This document shows positions 14,286 through 21,235 of a DNA stretch of 22,670 nt, in pieces. Position 1 is the stretch's first letter; each line of letters starts with the position of its first letter. Made by a program: the position numbers and the translations under genes. The notes under the pieces are model-generated. The model was not told the origin of the DNA. It was given only the letters and a program-made list of their open reading frames with translations, and ran no database searches. Source of the DNA: an uncultured Oscillospiraceae bacterium (GTDB lineage: Bacteria; Bacillota; Clostridia; Oscillospirales; Ruminococcaceae); assembly GCA_910587465.1 (NCBI GenBank), contig CAJUMS010000002.1, positions 75,406 to 98,075 on the forward strand. Direction: 5' to 3'.

Positions 14286-16916
14286 ATGGCTAAGAAGTAT
14301 TGTTATCTGTTTTCCGAGGGAAACGCGAATATGCGTGAGCTGCTCGGCGGTAAGGGCGCTAACCTTGCCGAAATGACCAACATCGGTATGCCCGTACCTC
14401 AGGGCTTTACCATTACCACCGAGGCTTGTACACAATATTACGAGGACGGCAAGCAGATTAACGACGAGATTATGGCGGAGATCAATGAGTATATCGTTAA
14501 AATGGAAGGTATAACAGGTAAGAAGTTCGGCGACAGCGAGAACCCGCTGCTCGTTTCCGTTCGTTCCGGTGCGCGCGCTTCCATGCCCGGTATGATGGAC
14601 ACGATTCTCAACCTCGGTCTCAACGAGACGGTTGTAGAGGTTATGGCTAAGCAGTCCGGCAATCCCCGCTGGGCATATGACTGCTACAGAAGATTTATCC
14701 AGATGTACTCCGACGTCGTTATGGAGGTCGGCAAGAAGTACTTCGAGCAGCTTATCGACGAGATGAAGGAAAAGCGCGGCGTAAAGCAGGATATTGAGCT
14801 TACCGCCGAGGATCTCAAGGAACTGGCTGAACAGTTCAAGGCTGAGTATAAGTCCAAGATAGGCGAGGATTTCCCGTCAGATCCCAAGGAGCAGCTCATG
14901 GGCGCTGTAAAGGCTGTATTCCGTTCGTGGGACAACCCCCGCGCGAACGTATACCGCCGCGACAACGATATCCCGTACAGCTGGGGTACCGCAGTTAACG
15001 TACAGTCTATGGCGTTCGGCAACATGGGCGACGACTGCGGCACGGGCGTTGCGTTCACACGCGATCCCGCTACCGGCGCAAAGGGTCTGTTCGGCGAGTT
15101 TTTGACCAATGCGCAGGGCGAGGACGTTGTTGCGGGCGTTCGTACACCTATGCACATCAACGAGATGGAGCAGAAGTTCCCCGAGGCGTTCGCTCAGTTC
15201 AAGGACGTTTGCGCTAAGCTCGAGAACCACTACCGCGATATGCAGGATATGGAGTTCACCGTTGAGCACGGCAAGCTCTATATGCTCCAGACACGTAACG
15301 GTAAGAGAACCGCACAGGCTGCTCTGAAGATCGCGTGCGACCTCGTTGACGAGGGCATGAGAACAGAGGAAGAGGCTGTTGCGATGATCGATCCTCGTAA
15401 CCTCGATACTCTGCTGCACCCGCAGTTTGACGCGGCGGCTCTTAAGGCTGCTTCTCCCGTCGGCAAGGGTCTCGGCGCTTCTCCCGGAGCTGCTTGCGGT
15501 AAGATCGTATTTACCGCCGAGGACGCTGTTGAGTGGAAGTCGCGCGGCGAAAAGGTAGTTCTGGTTCGTCTGGAAACATCTCCCGAGGACATCACCGGTA
15601 TGAAGGCGGCTCAGGGTATTCTGACCGTTCGCGGCGGTATGACCTCTCACGCTGCCGTTGTAGCACGCGGAATGGGTACCTGCTGCGTATCCGGCTGCGG
15701 CGATATCGCTATGGACGAGGAGAACAAGAAGTTCACGCTTGCGGGCAAGACCTACGGCGAGGGCGACCCTATCTCTATCGACGGTTCTACCGGTAACATC
15801 TACGACGGCATCATCCCGACCGTTGACGCAACTATCGCGGGCGAGTTCGGAAGAATTATGGCGTGGGCTGACAAGTACAGAGTACTGAAGGTTCGCACCA
15901 ACGCGGATACTCCCACCGACGCTAAGAAGGCTCGCGAGCTGGGCGCAGAGGGTATCGGTCTGTGCCGTACCGAGCACATGTTCTTCGCTGAGGACAGAAT
16001 CGCTGCGTTCCGCGAGATGATCTGCGCGGATACTCTCGAGGATCGCGAAAAGGCTCTCGACAAGATCCTGCCTTATCAGCAGAGCGACTTCGAGCAGCTT
16101 TATGAGGCTCTCGAGGGCTGTCCCGTTACCATTCGTTTCCTTGATCCGCCTCTGCACGAGTTCGTGCCCACAGAGGAAGCTGACATCAAGAAGCTTGCTG
16201 ACGCTCAGGGCAAGACCGTTGAGCAGATCAAGACGATCATCGCTTCGCTGCACGAGTTCAACCCGATGATGGGCCACAGAGGCTGCCGTCTGGCGGTAAC
16301 TTACCCCGAGATCGCAAAGATGCAGACAAGAGCGGTTATCCGTGCTGCTATCAACGTTCAGAAAAAGCATGCGGACTGGAGCATCGTTCCCGAGATTATG
16401 ATCCCGCTGATCGGCGACATAAAGGAGCTGAAGTACGTTAAGAACGTAGTTGTTGCCGTTGCGGACGAGGAGATCAAGGCTGCCGGCTCGAACATGAAGT
16501 ACGAGGTTGGCACAATGATCGAGATACCGCGTGCGGCTCTCACCGCCGACGAGATCGCTAAGGAGGCTGAGTTCTTCTGCTTCGGTACAAACGACCTGAC
16601 ACAGATGACCTACGGCTTCTCGCGCGACGACGCGGGCAAGTTCCTGAACGCTTACTATGACGCTAAGATCTTCGAGAACGATCCGTTTGCAAAGCTCGAC
16701 CAGACAGGCGTTGGCAAACTGATGGAGATGGCTATCACACTGGGCAAGAAGACCAGACCCGAAATGCACGTCGGCATTTGCGGCGAGCACGGCGGCGATC
16801 CTTCGTCCGTTGAGTTCTGCCATAAGATCGGTCTGACCTACGTGTCCTGCTCGCCGTTCCGTGTTCCGATCGCAAGACTTGCGGCGGCTCAGGCGGCTAT
16901 TGCGGATAAGAAATAA
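14286..16916 (+). CDS. ppdK: Pyruvate, phosphate dikinase
   Basis: 876 residues from ATG at 14286, with AGGAGGAATATTCC upstream; the length matches the Clostridium symbiosum enzyme. The order is an N-terminal ATP-grasp nucleotide domain (LLGGKGANLAEMTNIGMPVPQGFTITTEAC, then LLVSVRSGARASMPGMMDT), the swivelling phosphohistidine domain with TVRGGMTSHAAVVARGMG, whose catalytic His is residue 455, and a C-terminal PEP/pyruvate TIM barrel (GLCRTEHMFF, IRFLDPPLHEF, CFGTNDLTQMTYGFSRDD). HVGICGEHGGDP contains the catalytic Cys at 832. The enzyme interconverts pyruvate, ATP and phosphate with PEP, AMP and pyrophosphate, usually in pyrophosphate-dependent glycolysis or gluconeogenesis of anaerobes. Codon use is strongly biased (CTC, AAG, GGC), consistent with high expression. 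It is monocistronic. Confidence 0.98.
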   Translation: MAKKYCYLFSEGNANMRELLGGKGANLAEMTNIGMPVPQGFTITTEACTQYYEDGKQINDEIMAEINEYIVKMEGITGKKFGDSENPLLVSVRSGARASMPGMMDTILNLGLNETVVEVMAKQSGNPRWAYDCYRRFIQMYSDVVMEVGKKYFEQLIDEMKEKRGVKQDIELTAEDLKELAEQFKAEYKSKIGEDFPSDPKEQLMGAVKAVFRSWDNPRANVYRRDNDIPYSWGTAVNVQSMAFGNMGDDCGTGVAFTRDPATGAKGLFGEFLTNAQGEDVVAGVRTPMHINEMEQKFPEAFAQFKDVCAKLENHYRDMQDMEFTVEHGKLYMLQTRNGKRTAQAALKIACDLVDEGMRTEEEAVAMIDPRNLDTLLHPQFDAAALKAASPVGKGLGASPGAACGKIVFTAEDAVEWKSRGEKVVLVRLETSPEDITGMKAAQGILTVRGGMTSHAAVVARGMGTCCVSGCGDIAMDEENKKFTLAGKTYGEGDPISIDGSTGNIYDGIIPTVDATIAGEFGRIMAWADKYRVLKVRTNADTPTDAKKARELGAEGIGLCRTEHMFFAEDRIAAFREMICADTLEDREKALDKILPYQQSDFEQLYEALEGCPVTIRFLDPPLHEFVPTEEADIKKLADAQGKTVEQIKTIIASLHEFNPMMGHRGCRLAVTYPEIAKMQTRAVIRAAINVQKKHADWSIVPEIMIPLIGDIKELKYVKNVVVAVADEEIKAAGSNMKYEVGTMIEIPRAALTADEIAKEAEFFCFGTNDLTQMTYGFSRDDAGKFLNAYYDAKIFENDPFAKLDQTGVGKLMEMAITLGKKTRPEMHVGICGEHGGDPSSVEFCHKIGLTYVSCSPFRVPIARLAAAQAAIADKK

Positions 16917-16947
16917 TTCCGTTTAAGCGGCTAATAATCAAAGATCG

Positions 16948-16987
16948 ACCCCGAGTGAATTCCCCTTTTTCACTCGGGGTTTATTTT
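16948..16987 (+). terminator. Terminator of ppdK
   Basis: ACCCCGAGTGAA (16948-16959) and TTCACTCGGGGT (16969-16980) form a perfect 12-bp stem with a 9-base loop, followed by TTATTTT. It sits between the convergent ppdK and the membrane protein gene. Confidence 0.9.
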
Positions 16988-16990
16988 GTA

Positions 16991-17785
16991 TTATTCGACG
17001 GTAATACCGAGATCGGCGAGTATCTGCTTCATTCCGTCAATGTCGGTGGCGGCGTCAATATTATATACGATACCATTATAGGTAAAGGTCGAATATACCT
17101 CATACGCTCCCGTTTCGGTGTTAATGCCATGCTGAATAAACGCCTTTTCTTCGTTTTTCAGCGCAACAAGCTCGCAATCGTCTGTACTGCCGCTGAACCT
17201 GTGAATTATCGACTCGGTGCTATCGATATAACAATCCGCCATAAAATGCACGGGCAAGCCGCTCTGCTTGTCGGTAAGCCAGTAATCAAAATATATACAC
17301 GACGGAATATCTGCTCTGTCAACGCTTACTATCGTTACCTGCATTCGGGGGAAATCGCCCCAGCGATTCCGGCGGGGGTCGTTGGCGTCGACATACTCGG
17401 AAAAATTGTCGTTTATCAGCGGCTCGACGCCATACTTTTTAATGACCGCGCCTGGCGCCGCGTCTATAAAATAGCTGTATCCGATCTCCGCCTCCGACAA
17501 GCCGACGATTTCATAATAACTGTCCGCGCCCATTGCCTCCATTTCCTCGAAAGGCGGTATCTTTACATTGGCAAAATACTTTAAGTTATAATCAAAAACA
17601 GGCTTACCGTTGAATTCCACGTGATTTCTGACTGCCGTGGTAAAGCCCGCCAGAAGCGAGAACGCGGCTGCCGCGGCGATCGTGGTAAGCATAATGTGCC
17701 TTTTTCTTTTCGGATCAAACGCGTTTTCGAGGACTGTATTGTCAAGCTCACCGACCGCTTCTAAAATGGTGTTGATATCATTCAT
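16991..17785 (-). CDS. Membrane protein paired with the sigma factor, likely anti-sigma or regulator
   Basis: 264 residues from ATG at 17785. The start overlaps the end of the sigma factor gene by eight bases, so the two are translationally coupled. Residues 1-30 are a short cytoplasmic segment (NTILEAVGELDNTVLENAF), residues 31-52 a single membrane helix (IMLTTIAAAAAFSLLAGFTTAV), and residues 55-264 an extracytoplasmic domain without recognised motifs. The arrangement is that of Clostridial ECF sigma/anti-sigma pairs, in which the N-terminal tail holds the sigma factor. No zinc anti-sigma motif (HxxxCxxC) is present, and I do not recognise the outer domain. The role is inferred from context and topology. 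Confidence 0.65.
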   Translation of the reverse strand: MNDINTILEAVGELDNTVLENAFDPKRKRHIMLTTIAAAAAFSLLAGFTTAVRNHVEFNGKPVFDYNLKYFANVKIPPFEEMEAMGADSYYEIVGLSEAEIGYSYFIDAAPGAVIKKYGVEPLINDNFSEYVDANDPRRNRWGDFPRMQVTIVSVDRADIPSCIYFDYWLTDKQSGLPVHFMADCYIDSTESIIHRFSGSTDDCELVALKNEEKAFIQHGINTETGAYEVYSTFTYNGIVYNIDAATDIDGMKQILADLGITVE

Positions 17786-18329
17786 TGAAAAACCCTCCTT
17801 TGATAAGATAGTTCTTTAGTGAAGCACGCATACGCGAGAGTGCGGTGGTCGCCGCCGTTACGCTCATACCCGCGCCCTTTGCGGCTTCTTTGACCGTGTA
17901 CATTGAGAAGTACCGATACACGAACAGCCTTTGCTGCTTGTCGGGCAGGGCTTTGACCCAAGCGTTCAGCGCTTGCGCAAGCTCCGACCTTTCCGCCGCG
18001 TTCTCGACGGAATATCCCGACGGCAGGCACTCGTCAAGCTCCGACAGAAGCTCCGCGTTCCGTACCGCGGCGCTGTTGTAGCGCAGTCTGTCGATAGCCT
18101 TGCGACGCGTTATCCTGCAAACGTACGGGAGCAGCTTTTCGGGCTTGTCGGGCGGGATACGGTTCCAGACCGCGTACAGCGCGTCGTTTACGCACTCCTC
18201 CGCGTCCTCGGGAGACTTTAATATCCCGCAGGCGATCTTCATAAGCAGACGGCTGTATTTGATTTTCAGCTCCGTAAGCCCTTTTTCGTCGCGATTATAC
18301 AGAAGCTCTGTCATTATCGTATCTTCCAT
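17778..18329 (-). CDS. ECF-like sigma-70 family RNA polymerase sigma factor
   Basis: 183 residues from ATG at 18329, with AGGAGGTGA just upstream. Region 2 covers about 10-85: LKIKYSRLLMKIACGILKSPEDAEECVNDALYAVW, ending in YVCRITRRKAIDRLRY. Region 4 covers about 120-178: LPDKQQRLFVYRYFSMYTVKEAAKGAGMSVTAATTALSRMRASLK. Regions 1 and 3 are absent, as expected of the ECF group. It should direct RNA polymerase to a small regulon in response to an outside signal passed on by the overlapping downstream membrane protein. A possible -10 TATAAT is visible upstream (about 18381-18386, minus strand), but no good -35, and no characteristic ECF autoregulatory promoter could be named. Confidence 0.92.
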   Translation of the reverse strand: MEDTIMTELLYNRDEKGLTELKIKYSRLLMKIACGILKSPEDAEECVNDALYAVWNRIPPDKPEKLLPYVCRITRRKAIDRLRYNSAAVRNAELLSELDECLPSGYSVENAAERSELAQALNAWVKALPDKQQRLFVYRYFSMYTVKEAAKGAGMSVTAATTALSRMRASLKNYLIKGGFFNE

Positions 18330-18445
18330 TTTATCACCTCCTATAAATTAACTCGAAAAAAGAACATGATTTGTCACATATATTATAACTCTTTTTTATA
18401 AGCTCGTGTTTTATTTTTAAAAATCCTTGCCGTTTCTTGAGCTTG

Positions 18446-18481
18446 TCTCTGCCGGGAGTGACCGGGCATACCCGGCAGAGA
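18446..18481. repeat. Hairpin with alternative pairings between sigma factor and recombinase genes
   Basis: TCTCTGCCGGG (18446-18456) and CCCGGCAGAGA (18471-18481) are perfect 11-bp arms. The 14-base centre contains another CCGGG that can pair with the right arm through a CATA loop. No T-tract follows on either strand, so it is a poor terminator. It lies 90 bases beyond the end of the second recombinase gene. The rest of 18330-18571 is AT-rich, with a GAACGCGTTC palindrome (18543-18552) and no gene. Confidence 0.6.
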
Positions 18482-18571
18482 TGATATGTCCCGAAACCGC
18501 CTATGTCTATATAATAAAAATGCCCTCGGACGATATGCCCAAGAACGCGTTCAGTATACTATTATAATATA

Positions 18572-19834
18572 TTATTTCAGCTCAAGCTCCGTTTCCTTTC
18601 CGTTCTTGAACAGAAAGATTATCTTTCCGCTTTGGTACGCCGTTATGTGGTCTACGAAGTCGCACCAGAACTCCTCGTTCCACTCGCTCAGATGTGCAGC
18701 CTTGACAAACAAGGTCTTTACGCTGTACTCGAACAGGTTTGGCGACCTGCATATCCGAGAGCCTTTATATTTATGATTGCACTGGAATACCGTCTTCTGA
18801 TACGGCGTGCCCGCGTGCCATGTTTTCGGTCCGTACCAGCAGCCGCACTCTCCGCATTTTATCCTTGTCGAGAAAATGCTCAGTCCGCTGTAACGTCCGA
18901 GCTTTGTTTCTTTTAGCAGCTCCGCGCGGCGGTTTCTTTCCTGCTGCGCCTTGTCGAAAACCGGCGGAGGGATTATCGCCTCGTGACTTCCCTTGATGTA
19001 ATACTGCGGAACCTCGCCCTCGTTTTTCTTTTTCTTTTTGGTGAGGTAGTCGACCGTAAAAACCTTTTGCAGCAGCGCGTCGCCCTTATATTTTTCGTTC
19101 CGCAGAATGCTCCGCACCGTTGAGACGCACCATTTCGGCTTATTGTAGGGCGTCGCGTAGCCGCGGTTAGTAAGGTAGCCCGCTATATAATAATCGGAAA
19201 AGCCTTGCAGATAAAGACTGTATATCAACCTCACTATCTCCGCTTCGTCGGTGTTTACAACCATTCCCATATCGTAGCCTAGAAATCTGCTGTATGCAAG
19301 ACTGAATTTTCCATCTGCAAAACGCTTTCTGTGTCCCCATGTGACGTTTTCCGAGATACTGCGGCTCTCCTCCTGCGCGAGGCTTGACATTATCGTTATC
19401 AGCAGCTCGCCCTTGCTGTCGAGGGTGTGGATATTCTCTTTCTCAAAATAGACCTCTATTCCCCTGCCTTTTAGGGTTCGTATTGTAGAAAGGCAGTCTA
19501 CCGTGTTTCGCGCGAAACGGCTTACGGATTTTGTGATTATCAGGTCGATACGTCCGTCGAGAGCGTCCCGGATCATTCGGTTGAAGCCGTCGCGGCGGCG
19601 CGTGTTTGTCGCGGATATTCCCTCGTCTGTGTATATGCCGACGAGCTCCCAATCGCAGCGGCTCGTTATGTAGCGAGTGTAGTATTCTATCTGCGCGGCG
19701 TAGCTTGTCTGCTGCTCCTCAAACTCCGTGGATACTCTTGCGTAACCCGCTACCTTGCGCCTGAACGACGCGGGGTCGATCTCCGAAGGCATTTCCTTAT
19801 GTGCGGGAATTATCGTTATCTTTCTCTCATCCAT
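18572..19834 (-). CDS. Serine recombinase (large, resolvase/invertase superfamily), second of tandem pair
   Basis: 420 residues from ATG at 19834, chosen because GGAGGTG lies six bases before it; the frame is open further upstream but overlaps the first recombinase. The N-terminal resolvase domain has VAGYARVSTEF with the nucleophile Ser35, TKSVSRFARNTV with its conserved arginines, and SSLAQEESRSISENVTWG. A recombinase domain follows (GYATPYNKPKWCVSTVRSILRNEKYKG). A zinc ribbon with CGECG...CNHKYKGSRIC lies near 330-370. The C-terminal helices are short, so this is a small member of the large serine recombinase group. The ATG overlaps the stop of the first recombinase by one base (TAATG), indicating coupled synthesis. 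Which sites it acts on is unknown. Confidence 0.93.
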   Translation of the reverse strand: MDERKITIIPAHKEMPSEIDPASFRRKVAGYARVSTEFEEQQTSYAAQIEYYTRYITSRCDWELVGIYTDEGISATNTRRRDGFNRMIRDALDGRIDLIITKSVSRFARNTVDCLSTIRTLKGRGIEVYFEKENIHTLDSKGELLITIMSSLAQEESRSISENVTWGHRKRFADGKFSLAYSRFLGYDMGMVVNTDEAEIVRLIYSLYLQGFSDYYIAGYLTNRGYATPYNKPKWCVSTVRSILRNEKYKGDALLQKVFTVDYLTKKKKKNEGEVPQYYIKGSHEAIIPPPVFDKAQQERNRRAELLKETKLGRYSGLSIFSTRIKCGECGCWYGPKTWHAGTPYQKTVFQCNHKYKGSRICRSPNLFEYSVKTLFVKAAHLSEWNEEFWCDFVDHITAYQSGKIIFLFKNGKETELELK

Positions 19835-21069
19835 TATAAGCACCTCCAATTTATCATCAGCCGTCTTTTGTCCGCGAGGGTAAACTCGAGTACGCTGCCG
19901 CGCGTTACCGATATCCCCGTTACGTTCTCGCGGAATTCGGTTTCGTCGAATTCCTCTCTCCCCATCGCCAATGCGCAGGCATACTTCAGGTAGTCCTCGG
20001 GGATATCCTCGCCGGTGCACGCGTTACAGCCGCACGTTTTTTTCAGCGAGCAGCGCCAGCGTACCGTCTCCGTGCCGTTTTTGCTTGTACGCTTGTGACG
20101 GCGGTAATTTTTTCCGCATAAGCCGCAGCGTATCTTGCTCGTGAAGCAATTGGTCTCGACCGCGCCGCTTGCGAATATCCCGAGTTCGCGGCGGCGTTTT
20201 ATCTCCTGCTGAACGCGCTCAAAGGTTTCGATGGAAATTATCGGCTCGTGTGAATTCTCGACGAAAAACCGCGGGAGCTCACCGCGGTTTTTGCGCTTTC
20301 GATGAGTAATGTGGTTCTCGATGTAATACTTCTGGAGCATCGCATTGCCCGTGTATTTCTCCTGCTTGAGTATCTTGCGTATCGCGTCCTTGGAGAAGTG
20401 CTTGCCGCGGTAGGACTTTACCCCCATTTCCTCAAGCTGTTTTTCCGTTTTCGCGGCAGTGAAGCCGTTCAGGTAGTTCTCGAATATCAAGCGAACGACC
20501 GCCGCCTCCTCGGGTACTACCTGCAATCGACCATTGACCGAACGGTAACCGTAAAGTACGAACGCGTTCATCTGACCTGCCTCGAAGCCACGGCGAATTC
20601 CCCACTTGACGTTTTCCGACGTGCTTCGGCTCTCCTCCTGCGCGAACGACGTGAGCACCGTGAGCATAAGCTCTCCCGACGCGTCGAACGTGCTAAGGTT
20701 CTCGCGCTCGAAGCGTACCTCTACGCCTATGCTTTTCAAGTGTCTGACGGTCTCGAGGAGGGTCACGGTGTTGCGCGCAAAACGCGAGATCGACTTCGTG
20801 AGGATAATGTCGATCTTTCCCTGTTCGCAATCCTCCAACATTCGGGCGAAGTTCTTGCGGCGCTTTTCCGACGTGCCCGAGATACCCTCGTCAAAATAAA
20901 CGCCCGCGAATTCCCAATCGGGCGTATTGCGGATAAGTCCGCTGAAATAGCTTGTCTGGGCAGCAAGCGAATTTACCATGCACTCGTCTCCCGTTGAGAC
21001 GCGCGCATACGCCGCTACGCGTTTTGTCCGCGCGGTAATTTTCGGCGTTACTATGCTGATTTTTGACAT
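19834..21069 (-). CDS. Serine recombinase (large, resolvase/invertase superfamily), first of tandem pair
   Basis: 411 residues from ATG at 21069, with AAAGGGGG upstream. The catalytic domain shows RVAAYARVSTGDE with nucleophile Ser25, TKSISRFARNTV and TSFAQEESRSTSENVKWG. The recombinase domain has GVKSYRGKHFSKDAIRKILKQEKYTGNAMLQKYY, and a zinc ribbon with CGLCG...RWRCSLKKTCGC lies near 305-345. It is clearly paralogous to its neighbour, but the two differ over most of their length. It faces away from the truncated flagellin frame whose recognisable part starts 164 bases upstream of it on the opposite strand. Such pairs occur in integrative elements (compare CcrA/CcrB) and may act together. 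Excision, integration or inversion cannot be told apart from the protein alone. Confidence 0.94.
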   Translation of the reverse strand: MSKISIVTPKITARTKRVAAYARVSTGDECMVNSLAAQTSYFSGLIRNTPDWEFAGVYFDEGISGTSEKRRKNFARMLEDCEQGKIDIILTKSISRFARNTVTLLETVRHLKSIGVEVRFERENLSTFDASGELMLTVLTSFAQEESRSTSENVKWGIRRGFEAGQMNAFVLYGYRSVNGRLQVVPEEAAVVRLIFENYLNGFTAAKTEKQLEEMGVKSYRGKHFSKDAIRKILKQEKYTGNAMLQKYYIENHITHRKRKNRGELPRFFVENSHEPIISIETFERVQQEIKRRRELGIFASGAVETNCFTSKIRCGLCGKNYRRHKRTSKNGTETVRWRCSLKKTCGCNACTGEDIPEDYLKYACALAMGREEFDETEFRENVTGISVTRGSVLEFTLADKRRLMINWRCL

Positions 21070-21091
21070 AATCAGTCCCCCTTTCCCTTTT

Positions 21092-21120
21092 ATTATTACT
21101 TAATTTACATAATTTGTCAA
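21092..21120 (-). promoter_or_regulatory. Promoter of the recombinase pair
   Basis: Minus-strand TTGACA (21115-21120), 17 bases, AATAAT (21092-21097). The inverted repeat TTGTC/GACAA covers the -35 region (about 21114-21135) and could be an operator. Confidence 0.65.
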
Positions 21121-21216
21121 GATAATTTTAGACAATTTCCACCCAATATGTGAAATATATTGTAGAGTTGCACAATTTCTTTTTGTTTTTTAATTGCGGT
21201 TTTATGCAATTTTATG

Positions 21217-21235
21217 ATTAGTTTTACTAATTTAC
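21217..21235. other. Junction: palindrome abutting the start of flagellin homology
   Basis: ATTAGT-TTT-ACTAAT (21217-21231) is a 15-base palindrome. Directly beyond it the codons TAC GAT AAC CCC begin recognisable flagellin. Upstream, the same frame meets a TGA stop at 21215-21217. A second inverted repeat, AATTGC/GCAATT, lies at about 21192-21211. Position and symmetry suggest a recombination crossover site; this is inference. Confidence 0.45.

Noticed and set aside
14877..16823. A 648-codon minus-strand frame opposite ppdK
   Set aside because: It is an antisense shadow created by the strong codon bias of ppdK; no known family features are visible.
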